35,751 nucleotides of DNA from the NCBI GenBank assembly GCA_904420075.1, contig CAJFTX010000024.1:1-35751 (forward strand), read 5' to 3'. Under the pieces are notes generated by a model that saw nothing but the letters and a program-made list of their open reading frames with translations, was not told the DNA's origin and ran no database searches. Numbering within the stretch: position 1 is the first letter of the stretch; every line of letters starts with the position of its first letter. Both the position numbers and the translations under genes were made by a program. Positions 1 through 8,703 of this stretch are shown one piece after another. The DNA is from an uncultured Clostridia bacterium. GTDB lineage: Bacteria > Bacillota > Clostridia > Oscillospirales > Feifaniaceae.

Positions 1-1637
1 CCCCGGGGTTCAATCCCCGCGCGCTTGACAACGAACATCTCTATCTCGGCTTTCCCGCCCGGATTGGCGACCGCTCTTTCCGGGTGTACGGCACCTTTTC
101 CAAGAGCGACTCCAACCGCAGCGCCGAGCAGATGCTGGTGCTCTACTGGACCGATGTCACCGACGAAGTCTCGCTCCGTGAGCAGTACGAACGTACCCGT
201 CCGATCGTCGCGCTCATCCATCTCGACAGCTTTGAGGATCTCTCCTCCCTTTCGGAGAGCGACAAGGCGACCGTCATCTCCCGGCTTGAGAGCTATCTCT
301 CCGAATGGGCGGAGGAATCGGGCGGCGTCTTCCGCTCGACCGACCGCGGCCGGTATATTTTCTTCTGTGAGTTCTGGTATCTCGAGCGGCTGGTCGCCAC
401 CAAATTTGATATTCTGGACAAAATGCGTCAGACCACTCTCTCTGAGCGCGCGCCGATCTCAATTTCGATCGGTGTCGGCGTCGAGGGCGAGACGCTCGCC
501 GCCAACCATGAGTTTGCCAAGCGGGCGCTCGACATGGCATTCGGCCGAGGCGGCGACCAGGCGGTTATTAAAAACAAGAACAATTTTGAGTTTTACGGCG
601 GCAAGAGCAAAACGGTAGAGAAACGTACCAAGGTCAAAGCCCGCGTTATGGCGGGCGCGCTCTCAGAGCTTCTGGAGCGCTGCAGTAACGTGCTCGTCAT
701 GGGACACAAATTCTCGGATTACGACAGCATCGGCGCCTGCGTGGGGATCGCCCGCGCCGCCTTTGTCAAGGACAAGCCGGTCAATATCGTGGTCAATCGC
801 TCCACGATGCTCGCCGCTCCGATTATCGACAGTCTCGAAACGCTGCCGCTCTACGAAGGGGTATTTGTCGATCCTGCGGAGGCTCTCGATCTGATCGAGA
901 GCCGGACGCTGCTCGTCGTCTGCGACACCCATAGCCCGGTCTATGTCGAGTCACACGAGCTGCTCGAAAACTGCGGCACTGTCGTCGTCATCGACCATCA
1001 CCGCAAGATGGCCGAATCGATCACCGGTGCGGTCCAGTTCTATCACGAGCCGTTCGCCTCCTCGGCCTGCGAGATCGTCACCGAGCTGATCGAATACATC
1101 GACGGCAATGCCACCATTCTCAAGGAGGAGGCCGAGGCCATCCTCGCCGGCATCGTGCTCGACACCAAAAACTTCTATTTCAAAACCGGTTTCCGCACCT
1201 TCGAGGCAGCGGCTTATCTCCGGAAAGCAGGCGCCGATCTTATCACATTAAAGCGGCTCTTCAAGAGCGACTACCTGAGCTATGTGCGCCGGACTGAGCT
1301 CATCACCGCCGCCCAGTTCTACCGGGACAATATCGCGATCTCCATGTGGGACGGCCCGCGCCTTGAGAACGCCAAAGTGGTCATGAGTCAGGCCGCCGAC
1401 GAGCTGCTGAATATCGAGGAGGTAGACGCCTCTTTCGTGCTCTACTGTGCGGCCGACTCGGTGCACATCTCCGGGCGCAGCCTCGGTACAGTCAACGTCC
1501 AGCTCATTCTCGAGAAACTGGGCGGCGGCGGTCATATGACCACTGCGGGCGCCCAGGTCAAGGGAACTGCGGACGAGGTCAAAGCGCGTCTCCGCCACGC
1601 GATCGATGAATACTATGATAGCGAGACAAAATCCTGA
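1..1637 (+). CDS. gdpP: Cyclic-di-AMP phosphodiesterase GdpP, N-terminus missing (window edge)
   Basis: GdpP is a membrane phosphodiesterase that hydrolyses the second messenger c-di-AMP to pApA. The reading frame is open from base 3 to the TGA at 1635-1637, so the two membrane helices and most of the PAS domain lie outside the window. What remains is the end of the PAS region, a degenerate GGDEF domain (about bases 190-600, without a GGDEF motif), then the DHH domain with GHKFSDYDS (the H-x-x-x-D-x-D metal motif) near base 702 and VVIDHH near 985-1002, and a DHHA1 domain with [11 protein letters not shown] near 1522-1554. An internal GTG at 84 is not the real start because homologous sequence continues upstream of it. 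The next gene, rplI, begins 20 bases downstream, matching the yybT-rplI-dnaC order of Bacillus. The identification is firm; the N-terminal architecture is inferred from the family. Confidence 0.95.
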   Translation, partial: PGFNPRALDNEHLYLGFPARIGDRSFRVYGTFSKSDSNRSAEQMLVLYWTDVTDEVSLREQYERTRPIVALIHLDSFEDLSSLSESDKATVISRLESYLSEWAEESGGVFRSTDRGRYIFFCEFWYLERLVATKFDILDKMRQTTLSERAPISISIGVGVEGETLAANHEFAKRALDMAFGRGGDQAVIKNKNNFEFYGGKSKTVEKRTKVKARVMAGALSELLERCSNVLVMGHKFSDYDSIGACVGIARAAFVKDKPVNIVVNRSTMLAAPIIDSLETLPLYEGVFVDPAEALDLIESRTLLVVCDTHSPVYVESHELLENCGTVVVIDHHRKMAESITGAVQFYHEPFASSACEIVTELIEYIDGNATILKEEAEAILAGIVLDTKNFYFKTGFRTFEAAAYLRKAGADLITLKRLFKSDYLSYVRRTELITAAQFYRDNIAISMWDGPRLENAKVVMSQAADELLNIEEVDASFVLYCAADSVHISGRSLGTVNVQLILEKLGGGGHMTTAGAQVKGTADEVKARLRHAIDEYYDSETKS

Positions 1638-1657
1638 GCAGAAAGGAAGTATCTATT

Positions 1658-2101
1658 ATGAAAGTTATTTTAACATCAGATGTCAAAGGTCACGGCAAGA
1701 AGGGAACCCTCGTGGAGGTGTCCGACGGCTACGGTCGGAACTACCTTCTCCCCCGCGGGCTCGCCATCGAGGCGACCAATGCAAATCTAAACGATCTCAA
1801 GGGGAAAGACGACGCGCGCCGACATCAGCTCGAAGTGGAGCTGGCGGAGGCGAAAGCGCTCGCCGCCTCTCTCCAGGATAAGACGGTGAAGCTCTCCGCC
1901 AAAGGCGGTGAGAACGGCAAACTCTTCGGCTCGATCACAACCAAGGACATCTGCGCGGAACTCGAGCGGCAGTTCGGCCTCAAGGTGGACAAAAAGAAGG
2001 TCTCCTGCGCCGACATCAAGCAGTTCGGCACCTATGAGGCCGAGGCAAAAATCTATCCTGAGGTCTCGGCCAAATTCCGCGTCCAGGTTTCGGAGCAGTA
2101 A
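1658..2101 (+). CDS. rplI: 50S ribosomal protein L9
   Basis: L9 binds 23S rRNA at the base of the L1 stalk and helps maintain reading frame. The 147-residue product is the normal length. It begins with the typical L9 N-terminal domain ([16 protein letters not shown], then [13 protein letters not shown]), followed by the long charged connecting helix at about residues 45-75 and the C-terminal domain with a GKLFGSIT motif near residue 87. An AGAAAGGAAG Shine-Dalgarno stretch precedes the ATG. It sits between gdpP and dnaB, a common Firmicute arrangement, and is probably co-transcribed with both. Confidence 0.97.
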   Translation: MKVILTSDVKGHGKKGTLVEVSDGYGRNYLLPRGLAIEATNANLNDLKGKDDARRHQLEVELAEAKALAASLQDKTVKLSAKGGENGKLFGSITTKDICAELERQFGLKVDKKKVSCADIKQFGTYEAEAKIYPEVSAKFRVQVSEQ

Positions 2102-2124
2102 TTGACAGATGAGAGGTGAGGGCG

Positions 2125-3450
2125 TTGGCCGAGTTTGATCTTTCTAAAATGCCATACAGTCTGGAGGCGGAGCAATCGGTGCTCGGCTCGATTCTGATCG
2201 ATCCCGAGTGCTTAAATGAAGTTGCAATTCTGCTCGAGCCGGCCGACTTCTACGTCTCGCAGAACGTCGCGATCTACAGCACAATGCTCTCGATGTTCAG
2301 CAGCGGTGAGAGTATCGACGTGGTGACGCTGCTCGACCGGATGAAGGCCGAGGGCGAGTTTGACGAAGCTCAGACTAAAAGTTATATCGTGGAGATGGCG
2401 GAGTTCGTTCCCACCACCGCAAACGTCAAAAAATATGCCGACATCGTCAAGGAGAAATCTCTGCTGCGCAGTATGATCAATGTCTCCCGCGAGATCTCCG
2501 ACGCCTGCTTTGAGGAGGCGGGCGCGGCCTCGGACATTCTCGATATGGCCGAGCAGAAGGTGTACGACATCGCGCACGGCCGCAGCCGCCAGGGATTTAC
2601 CCCCGTGATCGAGGCGGTCACCAACGCCTATGACCGTCTCTCCGCCATGGCCTCGGGCGACAAGGAGAAATACGCCGGCATTCCGACCCATTTCGTCGAT
2701 CTGGACCGGCGGCTCGGCGGTCTCTCAAAGAGCGATCTCATCCTCATCGCCGCCCGCCCCGGTATGGGTAAGACGGCGTTCGCGCTCAACATCGCGGAGA
2801 ACGTCGCCATCCTGGAGCGAAAGAAGGTCGCAATCTTCTCGCTCGAGATGAGCAAGGAGCAGCTGGTCATGCGTATTCTCTCCAGCCAGTCCCGGGTGGA
2901 CAGCCGGCGGCTTCTCGCGGGTGAGGTTCAGGATTCCGAGTGGCCCCGCATCGCGGAGGCCGCCGGGGTGATCTCCGGTTGTCCTATTAAGATCGACGAC
3001 ACCTCCGGCGTAAAAATTTCCGACATGAAGGCCAAGCTTCGCCGGGAGCGCGACGTCGATCTCGTCATCATCGACTATCTCCAGCTGATGGAGTCGGGCG
3101 GCCGGTTTGACAGCCGTGTCAACGAGGTCTCTCAGATCACCCGCGGCCTCAAAATCATGGCCCGCGAACTCGACATCCCGGTCATCTGTCTCTCGCAGCT
3201 CTCCCGCGGCCCCGAGCAGCGCACTGATCACCGGCCGATGCTTGCGGACCTGCGTGAATCCGGCTCGATCGAGCAGGACGCGGATATTGTCCTCTTCCTC
3301 TATCGCCCCGGATACTATGACGAGGCCGCCGAGGAGGGCAACCAGAGCGAGGTCATCATCGCAAAGAACCGGCACGGTCCGACCGGCAGCATCGAGGTGC
3401 TCTGGATGGGCGAATACACCAAATTTATGAATCTGGAGCAGAACCGATGA
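2125..3450 (+). CDS. dnaB: Replicative DNA helicase DnaB (DnaC in Bacillus)
   Basis: This is the hexameric 5'-3' helicase that unwinds DNA at the replication fork. The N-terminal domain starts at MPYSLEAEQSVLGSIL. The RecA-like ATPase domain carries Walker A (ARPGMGKTAF, lysine about residue 216), the Walker B stretch DLVIIDYLQLM, and the SQLSRGPEQR and LRESGSIEQDAD motifs of the DnaB family. I chose the TTG at 2125 because GAGAGG at 2111-2116 is a well-spaced (8 nt) ribosome site for it. The in-frame GTG at 2116 overlaps that site and would add only three residues. The product is 441 residues, normal for the family, with no sign of an intein. The stop codon overlaps the tilS ATG (ATGA), implying translational coupling. 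Confidence 0.96.
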   Translation: MAEFDLSKMPYSLEAEQSVLGSILIDPECLNEVAILLEPADFYVSQNVAIYSTMLSMFSSGESIDVVTLLDRMKAEGEFDEAQTKSYIVEMAEFVPTTANVKKYADIVKEKSLLRSMINVSREISDACFEEAGAASDILDMAEQKVYDIAHGRSRQGFTPVIEAVTNAYDRLSAMASGDKEKYAGIPTHFVDLDRRLGGLSKSDLILIAARPGMGKTAFALNIAENVAILERKKVAIFSLEMSKEQLVMRILSSQSRVDSRRLLAGEVQDSEWPRIAEAAGVISGCPIKIDDTSGVKISDMKAKLRRERDVDLVIIDYLQLMESGGRFDSRVNEVSQITRGLKIMARELDIPVICLSQLSRGPEQRTDHRPMLADLRESGSIEQDADIVLFLYRPGYYDEAAEEGNQSEVIIAKNRHGPTGSIEVLWMGEYTKFMNLEQNR

Positions 3451-4796
3451 CGGCCGTATCTCCGGAGGCACTGCTGCGTCGGACACTCGAACGCCACCGG
3501 ATGCTCGACCATTCCACCGGTGTGCTCGTCGCCCTTTCGGGCGGGGGCGACTCGGTGGCGCTGCTCCATCTGCTGCTCCCGATCTGTCGAGAGCGCGGGC
3601 TGCCCGTTGTGGCATTCCATCTCAACCACCTGCTGCGCGGGGCGGAATCAGAGCGGGACGAGCAGTTTGTGCGCGCGCTCTGCGAGCGTCTCTCCGTGCC
3701 GCTCGTAGTCCGTCGGGCGGAGATCGCGGCGCTCGCAAAAGAGCGTGGAATCTCCATCGAACTGGCGGCCCGCGAGGAGCGCTATCGCCTGCTCCACTCC
3801 TGTGCGGCGGAACAGGCTCTCTCGCAGATCGCCACCGCCCACACCGCGAGCGACAATCTGGAGACGGTACTCTTCCACCTCGCACGCGGCTCAGGACTCG
3901 ACGGTCTCTGCGGAATTCCCCCGGTGCGCGGCCCGCTGATCCGTCCTCTCATCGCCCACACCGGCGAGAGTCTGCGCGCTTATCTCAGAGCGCACAGTCT
4001 CCCCTTTGTGGAGGACAGCACAAACGCTCTCCCGCTTTACACCCGCAACCGGCTCCGTCAAAATGTCATCGCTCCTCTGCGTGAGGAACTTCCCCATGCG
4101 GAGGAGACGGCAGCTCGTGCCTGCGAATTGCTCCGGCGGGACGCCGCCTGTCTCCAGCAGCTCTCACAGCAGCTGCTCCAAGCCGCGGCGCCCGACGGAC
4201 GCGCCCGACGCGCGGCGCTTACGGCTGCTCCCGACGCAGTGCTCTCCCGTGCGCTGCGTACGCTCGCAGAGGATTCGCTCGGCGTCTCTCTCTCTTCCCG
4301 GCACACTGAGGCTCTCCTCTCACTGCTGCGGGAGGGAAAGACGGGGGACCGGCTCCAGCTGCCCGGCGGCGTCGCACTGCTCACCCATCACGCGCTCCTC
4401 TTTGAGCGCACCGGCGCCGCAGAGCCCTTTTTTTCGCAGCTTCTCACTCCCGGCGCACACATCCTTCCGGGCGGTACGCTCACGCTCCGCGAGGCGGGCG
4501 AAAAACTTAACAGTTTATTCAACCCTGACCTTCTCGACTGTGCTACAATAATAGGAAATTTAGTTGTGCGGGAGCGGCTCCCCGGCGACCGGGTGGAGCT
4601 TCCAAACGGCCGCTCCCGGCTGTTGAAAAAATTGCTGATCGACCGGAAGATCGACCGCGACCGGCGTCGTCTCATCCCGGTGGTCTGCGACGACGCCGGT
4701 CCGATCTGGACGCCGCTCACTGGCGCCTCGTCCCGGTGTCGCGCAAAACAAGGCGCGCTGCATACATTCGCGCTGGAATTTGAGGGGAAAGTATGA
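3447..4796 (+). CDS. tilS: tRNA(Ile)-lysidine synthetase TilS
   Basis: TilS attaches lysine to C34 of the CAU-anticodon tRNA-Ile so that it reads AUA instead of AUG. The PP-loop ATP pyrophosphatase motif SGGGDS is at residues 31-36. It is followed by the HLNHLLRGAES and ATAHTASDNLET motifs and the late RNRLRQNVIAPL segment. The C-terminal TilS domain has GDR followed by lysine-rich LLKKLLIDRKIDRDRR. The length of 449 residues is typical. The start overlaps the dnaB stop by four bases and the stop overlaps the hpt start in the same way, so dnaB-tilS-hpt is a tightly coupled run. A short AT-rich patch at about 4505-4562 interrupts the otherwise GC-rich gene; I could not assign it a function. 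Confidence 0.95.
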   Translation: MTAVSPEALLRRTLERHRMLDHSTGVLVALSGGGDSVALLHLLLPICRERGLPVVAFHLNHLLRGAESERDEQFVRALCERLSVPLVVRRAEIAALAKERGISIELAAREERYRLLHSCAAEQALSQIATAHTASDNLETVLFHLARGSGLDGLCGIPPVRGPLIRPLIAHTGESLRAYLRAHSLPFVEDSTNALPLYTRNRLRQNVIAPLREELPHAEETAARACELLRRDAACLQQLSQQLLQAAAPDGRARRAALTAAPDAVLSRALRTLAEDSLGVSLSSRHTEALLSLLREGKTGDRLQLPGGVALLTHHALLFERTGAAEPFFSQLLTPGAHILPGGTLTLREAGEKLNSLFNPDLLDCATIIGNLVVRERLPGDRVELPNGRSRLLKKLLIDRKIDRDRRRLIPVVCDDAGPIWTPLTGASSRCRAKQGALHTFALEFEGKV

Positions 4797-5326
4797 AAGA
4801 TATTGAAAGAATTCTCTATACCGAGGAGCAAATCAAGGCAAAAGTGGCCGAGCTCGGCCGCCAGATCACCCGCGACTACGAGGGGAAAAATCTCCTACTC
4901 TGTTGCATTCTCAAAGGTTCGCTTGTATTTATGTCCGATCTGATGCGGCAGATCGATCTGCCGCTCACTATCGATTTTATGAAGGTCTCGAGCTACGGCC
5001 ACGGAACTGAGAGCTCGGGGGACGTGCGGGTGCTGCTCGATCTGTCGGTCAACCTGCCTGAGTACGATCTGTTGATCGTGGAGGACATCTTTGACAGCGG
5101 CCGCACCCTCGCAAAGCTCACCGAATTGCTGCGGGTGCGCGGGCCCCGCTCGCTCAAGCTCTGCACCCTTTTCTCAAAGCCCGAGCGGCATAATGTCGAG
5201 CTTCCCATCGACTATCTCGGCTTTGAACTGCCGGACGAGTTCGTCGTCGGCTATGGACTGGACTATGCGGAGCACTACCGCAATCTCCCCTATCTCGGCG
5301 TTCTGAAACGGGAGGTCTATGAATAA
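4793..5326 (+). CDS. hpt: Hypoxanthine phosphoribosyltransferase
   Basis: This cytoplasmic purine-salvage enzyme joins hypoxanthine or guanine to PRPP, giving IMP or GMP. At 177 residues it has the usual length. The PRPP-binding loop reads LLIVEDIFDSGRTL (residues about 95-108), a close variant of the canonical VEDIIDTG motif. The flexible-loop segment VSSYGHGTESSG and the C-terminal FVVGYGLDYAEHYRNLPYLG are classic HPRT. The ATG overlaps the tilS stop (ATGA). The tilS-hpt-ftsH order is conserved in Firmicutes. Confidence 0.95.
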   Translation: MKDIERILYTEEQIKAKVAELGRQITRDYEGKNLLLCCILKGSLVFMSDLMRQIDLPLTIDFMKVSSYGHGTESSGDVRVLLDLSVNLPEYDLLIVEDIFDSGRTLAKLTELLRVRGPRSLKLCTLFSKPERHNVELPIDYLGFELPDEFVVGYGLDYAEHYRNLPYLGVLKREVYE

Positions 5327-5500
5327 AAAGGAAGGGATGCGCAAAAGCTCAACATAGGCCTTGCGCTCCCGTATCATCTCACAGCGCTACGCCGCGTCCT
5401 CTCGGGGCGCTCGTAAATAGATTCGCACAGCGCCGCTGAAACAGCCCAATACAAAATCGGATCAAAGGCGCTATTAAAACACAAGGGAGTGACAAAACGT

Positions 5501-7354
5501 TTGAATCAAAAAAAGATTAAAGGCATCGGTTTCTATATCGCACTGGTCGTGTTACTCGCCGTCTGCGCAGTCTGGTTTCTCGGACTGAACCAGCCGAAAA
5601 AGGTAACCTATTCCGACATCATCGCCGAGTTTGAGTCCGGCAACGTCGAGTCGTTCGTCCTCAAGGACAATGATCTCACTATGACTCTGCGGGACAGCCA
5701 GTCGCAGATGAGCTATCGGCTGCCCTACGTCGATCTGTTCTATAATGACGTGGGCGAGCTCATCCGGGAGCAGGCGAAGGCCGGAACGCTGAAGAGCTAC
5801 GACTTCCAGACCACCGAGATCTCCTGGCTGGTCTCCTTCCTGCCATTTCTGCTGCTGACCGGAGGTCTGATCGTCTTCTGGGTCATCATGATGCGCCGCA
5901 CCGATGGCGGCGCCGGCCGGATGAACCAGTTCGGCAAGGCCCGCACCAAGAAGATGGTCGACGAAAAGAACAAAAAGACCTTTGCCGATGTCGCAGGAGC
6001 CGACGAGGAGAAAGAGGAGCTGCGCGAGGTCGTGGACTTCCTCAAAAACCCGAAAAAATATGTGGAGATCGGCGCGCGCATCCCGAAGGGCCTGCTGCTC
6101 GTTGGCCCTCCCGGAACCGGTAAGACGCTGCTCGCCAAGGCGGTCGCCGGCGAGGCCGGTGTCCCCTTCTTCTCCATCTCGGGTTCCGATTTTGTGGAGA
6201 TGTTTGTGGGTGTAGGCGCCTCGCGTGTGCGCGACATGTTCGAGCAGGCGAAGAAAAATCTGCCCTCCATCCTCTTCATCGATGAGATCGACGCAGTCGG
6301 CCGCCAGCGCGGCGCAGGTCTCGGCGGTGGCCATGACGAGCGTGAGCAGACGCTCAACCAGCTGCTCGTCGAGATGGACGGCTTCGGCAACAACGAGGGC
6401 GTCATCATTATTGCCGCCACCAACCGGCCCGATATTCTCGACCCCGCGCTGCTGCGGCCCGGCCGGTTTGACCGGCAGATTGTCGTCGGCACGCCGGACA
6501 TCAAGGGACGCGAGGAGATTCTCCGCGTTCACTCGAGAGGAAAGCCGCTCGCCGGGGACGTCAATCTCACCAACATCGCAAAGTCCACCGCCGGTTTTAC
6601 CGGCGCGGATCTCGAGAATCTCTTAAACGAGGCGGCGCTGCTCGCAGCGCGTGAAAATGTGCACCAGATCAACAACCGCCATATCGAGGAGGCCACCCGC
6701 AAGGTGATGATGGGGCCGGAGAAGAAGTCCCGCGTCATCTCTGAGAAAGAGAAAAAGCTCACCGCCTACCACGAGGCGGGGCACGCCATCGTCACCAAAT
6801 TCATGGACCTCCAGGCTCCGGTTCACGAGATCTCCATCATTCCCCGCGGACGCGCAGGCGGCTACACCATGAGTCTGCCGACCGAGGACAAATATTATAG
6901 CTCCAAGGACGAGATGCTCGAGGATATCTCCATCCTCCTCGGCGGCAGAGTCGCCGAGGAACTGGTGCTGAAAGATGTCTCCACCGGCGCCTCGAACGAC
7001 ATTGAGCGCGCGAGCTCGATCGCCCGCAAGATGGTCACCCGCTATGGCATGAGTGAGAAACTCGGCCCGATCGTCTACGGTACCAGCAACGAGGAGGTCT
7101 TCCTCGGCCGTGACTTCGGTTCGACTAAGAACTACTCGGAGAAAGTCTCAGCGGATATCGACGCGGAGGTGCGCAATTTCATCGAGCTCGGCTACACCCG
7201 CGCGCGGGAGATTCTCAAAGAGCATATGGAAAAGTTACACAAGGTTGCCGGCTATCTCTATGTAAACGAGAAGATGGACGGGGAGCAGTTTGAGGAGATG
7301 TTCCGCGAACCGGAAGCTCTCCCCTCCTCGGACGAAGCAATACCCGAATCATAA
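5501..7354 (+). CDS. ftsH: ATP-dependent zinc metalloprotease FtsH
   Basis: FtsH is a membrane-anchored AAA+ protease that degrades misfolded membrane proteins and short-lived regulators. The order is: transmembrane helix at about residues 9-28, short extracytoplasmic domain, second helix at about 107-129, AAA+ domain with Walker A GPPGTGKT (202-209) and Walker [11 protein letters not shown], the second region of homology [20 protein letters not shown], and the zinc protease motif HEAGH (424-428). The product is 617 residues, normal for the family. The TTG at 5501 is preferred: the AAGGGAGTGA stretch at 5483-5492 pairs well with 16S rRNA and fits this start, whereas the in-frame GTG at 5489 lies inside that site. 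The 174 bases between hpt and this start hold no ORF and probably a promoter or untranslated leader. Confidence 0.96.
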   Translation: MNQKKIKGIGFYIALVVLLAVCAVWFLGLNQPKKVTYSDIIAEFESGNVESFVLKDNDLTMTLRDSQSQMSYRLPYVDLFYNDVGELIREQAKAGTLKSYDFQTTEISWLVSFLPFLLLTGGLIVFWVIMMRRTDGGAGRMNQFGKARTKKMVDEKNKKTFADVAGADEEKEELREVVDFLKNPKKYVEIGARIPKGLLLVGPPGTGKTLLAKAVAGEAGVPFFSISGSDFVEMFVGVGASRVRDMFEQAKKNLPSILFIDEIDAVGRQRGAGLGGGHDEREQTLNQLLVEMDGFGNNEGVIIIAATNRPDILDPALLRPGRFDRQIVVGTPDIKGREEILRVHSRGKPLAGDVNLTNIAKSTAGFTGADLENLLNEAALLAARENVHQINNRHIEEATRKVMMGPEKKSRVISEKEKKLTAYHEAGHAIVTKFMDLQAPVHEISIIPRGRAGGYTMSLPTEDKYYSSKDEMLEDISILLGGRVAEELVLKDVSTGASNDIERASSIARKMVTRYGMSEKLGPIVYGTSNEEVFLGRDFGSTKNYSEKVSADIDAEVRNFIELGYTRAREILKEHMEKLHKVAGYLYVNEKMDGEQFEEMFREPEALPSSDEAIPES

Positions 7355-7369
7355 AAAGGAGTGGAATCT

Positions 7370-7759
7370 ATGAAACGTACTCAAAAGTTCTTCATCTGCA
7401 GACACTGTCACAATCTCGTCGGCCTGATCGACAACGCGGGCGTCCCGATGGTCTGCTGCGGCGAGCCGATGACCGAGCTTGTCCCGAACAGCTCGGACGG
7501 CGCAAGCGAAAAGCACCTTCCGGTCGTCAGCGTCGAGGGCTGTATCGTAAGAGTGAAGGTCGGCTCCGTTCCGCATCCGATGGAGGAGGCTCACTCGATC
7601 AAGTGGATCTATGTCGAGACGACCCGCGGCGGGCAGCGTATTTCGCTCCAGCCGGGCGAGGCGCCGGAGGCGATCTTCTCGGTGCTCAACGACAAGCCGG
7701 TCGCCGTCTATGCGTACTGCGATCTGCACGGACTCTACAAAGTTGACGTCAGTGCTTAA
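7370..7759 (+). CDS. Superoxide reductase (desulfoferrodoxin, two-iron type)
   Basis: The enzyme reduces superoxide to peroxide without releasing oxygen (EC 1.15.1.2) and is an oxygen-defence protein of anaerobes. The N-terminal desulforedoxin domain has four cysteines for centre I (C10, C13, C29, C30). The catalytic neelaredoxin domain has E47, K48, H49, H69, H75, C117 and H120, almost exactly the positions known for Desulfoarculus baarsii SOR (E47, K48, H49, H69, H75, C116, H119). Length is 129 residues. I chose the ATG at 7370 with AAAAAGGAG upstream; a GTG at 7361 lies in the ribosome site. It follows ftsH by 15 bases and ends at a strong terminator, so it closes this plus-strand run. All catalytic ligands are present, so it should be active. 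Confidence 0.95.
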   Translation: MKRTQKFFICRHCHNLVGLIDNAGVPMVCCGEPMTELVPNSSDGASEKHLPVVSVEGCIVRVKVGSVPHPMEEAHSIKWIYVETTRGGQRISLQPGEAPEAIFSVLNDKPVAVYAYCDLHGLYKVDVSA

Positions 7760-7769
7760 CGCCCCGCAG

Positions 7770-7799
7770 GAGGTCCCCGAATTCCGGGGACCTCTTTTT
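7770..7799 (+). terminator. Rho-independent terminator after the superoxide reductase gene
   Basis: A perfect 10-bp stem (GAGGTCCCCG at 7770-7779 with CGGGGACCTC at 7785-7794) encloses a 5-base loop and is followed by TTTTTA. It lies 10 bases past the stop codon. Confidence 0.93.
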
Positions 7800-7926
7800 A
7801 TCCGCCTCTGTTCACAGAACTCTGTCCGGCAAATCAGCCGTTCTGTCCCTCCCCATAGTGCGCCTGTTCCGTCCTGCTCCCAAATTCCAAGATATCTGAT
7901 AAAATACAGAGGAGCTCCTCTTTGCC

Positions 7927-7955
7927 TTGACTTCCCGCCGAAATCTTAGTAAAAT
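7927..7955 (+). promoter_or_regulatory. Sigma-A-type promoter for the tRNA-Arg gene
   Basis: TTGACT (7927-7932) and TAAAAT (7950-7955) are separated by exactly 17 bases. The predicted start near 7962 is about 13 bases upstream of the mature tRNA 5' end. Confidence 0.75.
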
Positions 7956-7974
7956 GGATTTCTGAGGGGAATAC

Positions 7975-8049
7975 GCCTCCGTAGTTAAATGGATATAACA
8001 AGCCCCTCCTAAGGGTTAGTTGTGAGTTCGATTCTCGCCGGGGGTGCCA
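7975..8049 (+). tRNA. tRNA-Arg, anticodon CCT
   Basis: The 75-base sequence, including an encoded 3' CCA (8047-8049), folds as a cloverleaf. The acceptor arm is GCCTCCG with CGGGGGT, the D-arm contains TTAAATGG, the anticodon arm is AGCCC-CTCCTAA-GGGTT with CCT at 8008-8010, and the T-arm has loop TTCGATT closed by GTGAG/CTCGC. It reads AGG codons. G-U wobbles at the first and fourth acceptor pairs, one in the anticodon stem and one in the T-stem, make it a slightly weak cloverleaf but not an implausible one. Confidence 0.93.
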
Positions 8050-8301
8050 AAACGAAAGGACATCCGTAAGGATGTCCTTTCGTTTTGGGTTCCGCCGCCC
8101 GGTGGGCGGCTCCACTCTTCGGTATTTCAATGCTCGGCGGAAGTAAACCTCGTACGACGCATTGGCACCGCCGGCCAGAAGGCCGGTTGAGTGGTTTCCA
8201 CTCGCGTGTCCGCTTCATAACCCGCATTTCAAATATCGACTTTAACCGTCCTCTGCCAAAAGGGAAGACATGACCGCAAGGGTCATATCTTCCCTTTTGC
8301 C
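8047..8301. repeat. Hairpin-dense, tRNA-linked repeat-like element
   Basis: Five successive inverted repeats lie in about 255 bases: a perfect 19-bp stem at 8047-8088 (loop GTAA) that begins in the tRNA CCA; 7 bp at 8094-8110; 6 bp at 8171-8186 (loop AGAA); 6 bp at 8189-8203; and about 21 bp with two mismatches at 8255-8301 (loop GCAAG). The two terminal hairpins each embed a run of the form CCAAAA-GGA/GGG. The first may terminate the tRNA transcript, although its U-tract is poor. The ORFs crossing the element look spurious: their peptide motifs resemble junk proteins often annotated next to tRNAs. I infer a dispersed repeat or structured RNA; its identity is unknown. Confidence 0.5.
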
Positions 8302-8703
8302 CTTTCTTCAGAATTTTATATCCCCGCAGTCCGCGTCTCCCCCTGTATCCGGTCATTTACCCGAATTCTCCTCTCCCAAAGGGCTGCCGCAGAGCACTTT
8401 ATTTTTCCGTACTCCCGTCGCCGCCAATCCCGCGCAGCCTTCTGCGCCTTAGACGCACATCGCTCTCAAGCATAAGCGGACAGGAGCCCGCCGCGCCTCG
8501 CTCGGTGGACTCCCGCCCCGTATTCTTTGGAAGAACCGATCACACTGAGGTCCCGAAAGGCCTCCTAAAAAGACGCGTACAGTCTTGGCAGAGAACTGAG
8601 ACGCATCATCCTTCCGCCTTACAGATCCCCGGGGCAAACGGAATTCCGTTTGCCCCGGCCTTTCTCTATGCCGGAGAGAAAAAGGGCTCTCTCCCGGGCG
8701 CCG
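8302..8703. other. Gene-free spacer
   Basis: About 400 bases with no convincing ORF between the hairpin element and the end of the minus-strand sugar-transport operon. It contains a small hairpin (GCGCAG-CCTT-CTGCGC, 8432-8447) and the 30-bp palindrome listed separately. I see no recognisable RNA family. Confidence 0.6.
8629..8658. terminator. Perfect 30-bp palindrome, possible weak terminator
   Basis: The 15-base arm CCGGGGCAAACGGAA is followed directly by its exact reverse complement. It lies 45 bases beyond the stop of the minus-strand solute-binding gene. No T-run follows in the minus direction (GATCTGT) and only CCTTTCTC follows in the plus direction, so termination is uncertain; it may instead stabilise the 3' end of the transcript. 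Confidence 0.45.

Noticed and set aside
2725-3615. A 296-codon minus-strand ORF across dnaB and tilS
   Set aside because: It lies antisense to two clearly conserved genes; GC-rich codon use leaves long open shadow frames here.
4505-4562. Possible internal promoter in tilS (TACAAT in an AT-rich patch)
   Set aside because: There is a good -10-like hexamer but no acceptable -35 at 16-18 bases, and the conserved reading frame of tilS explains the sequence.
5327-5500. Possible small gene or riboswitch between hpt and ftsH
   Set aside because: No ORF with a ribosome site and no recognisable aptamer; most likely the ftsH leader.
7834-8356. Minus-strand ORFs of 98 and 115 codons antisense to the tRNA and hairpin element
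   Set aside because: They read through the complement of a tRNA and several hairpins, have no ribosome site, and give peptide motifs typical of recurrent false annotations.
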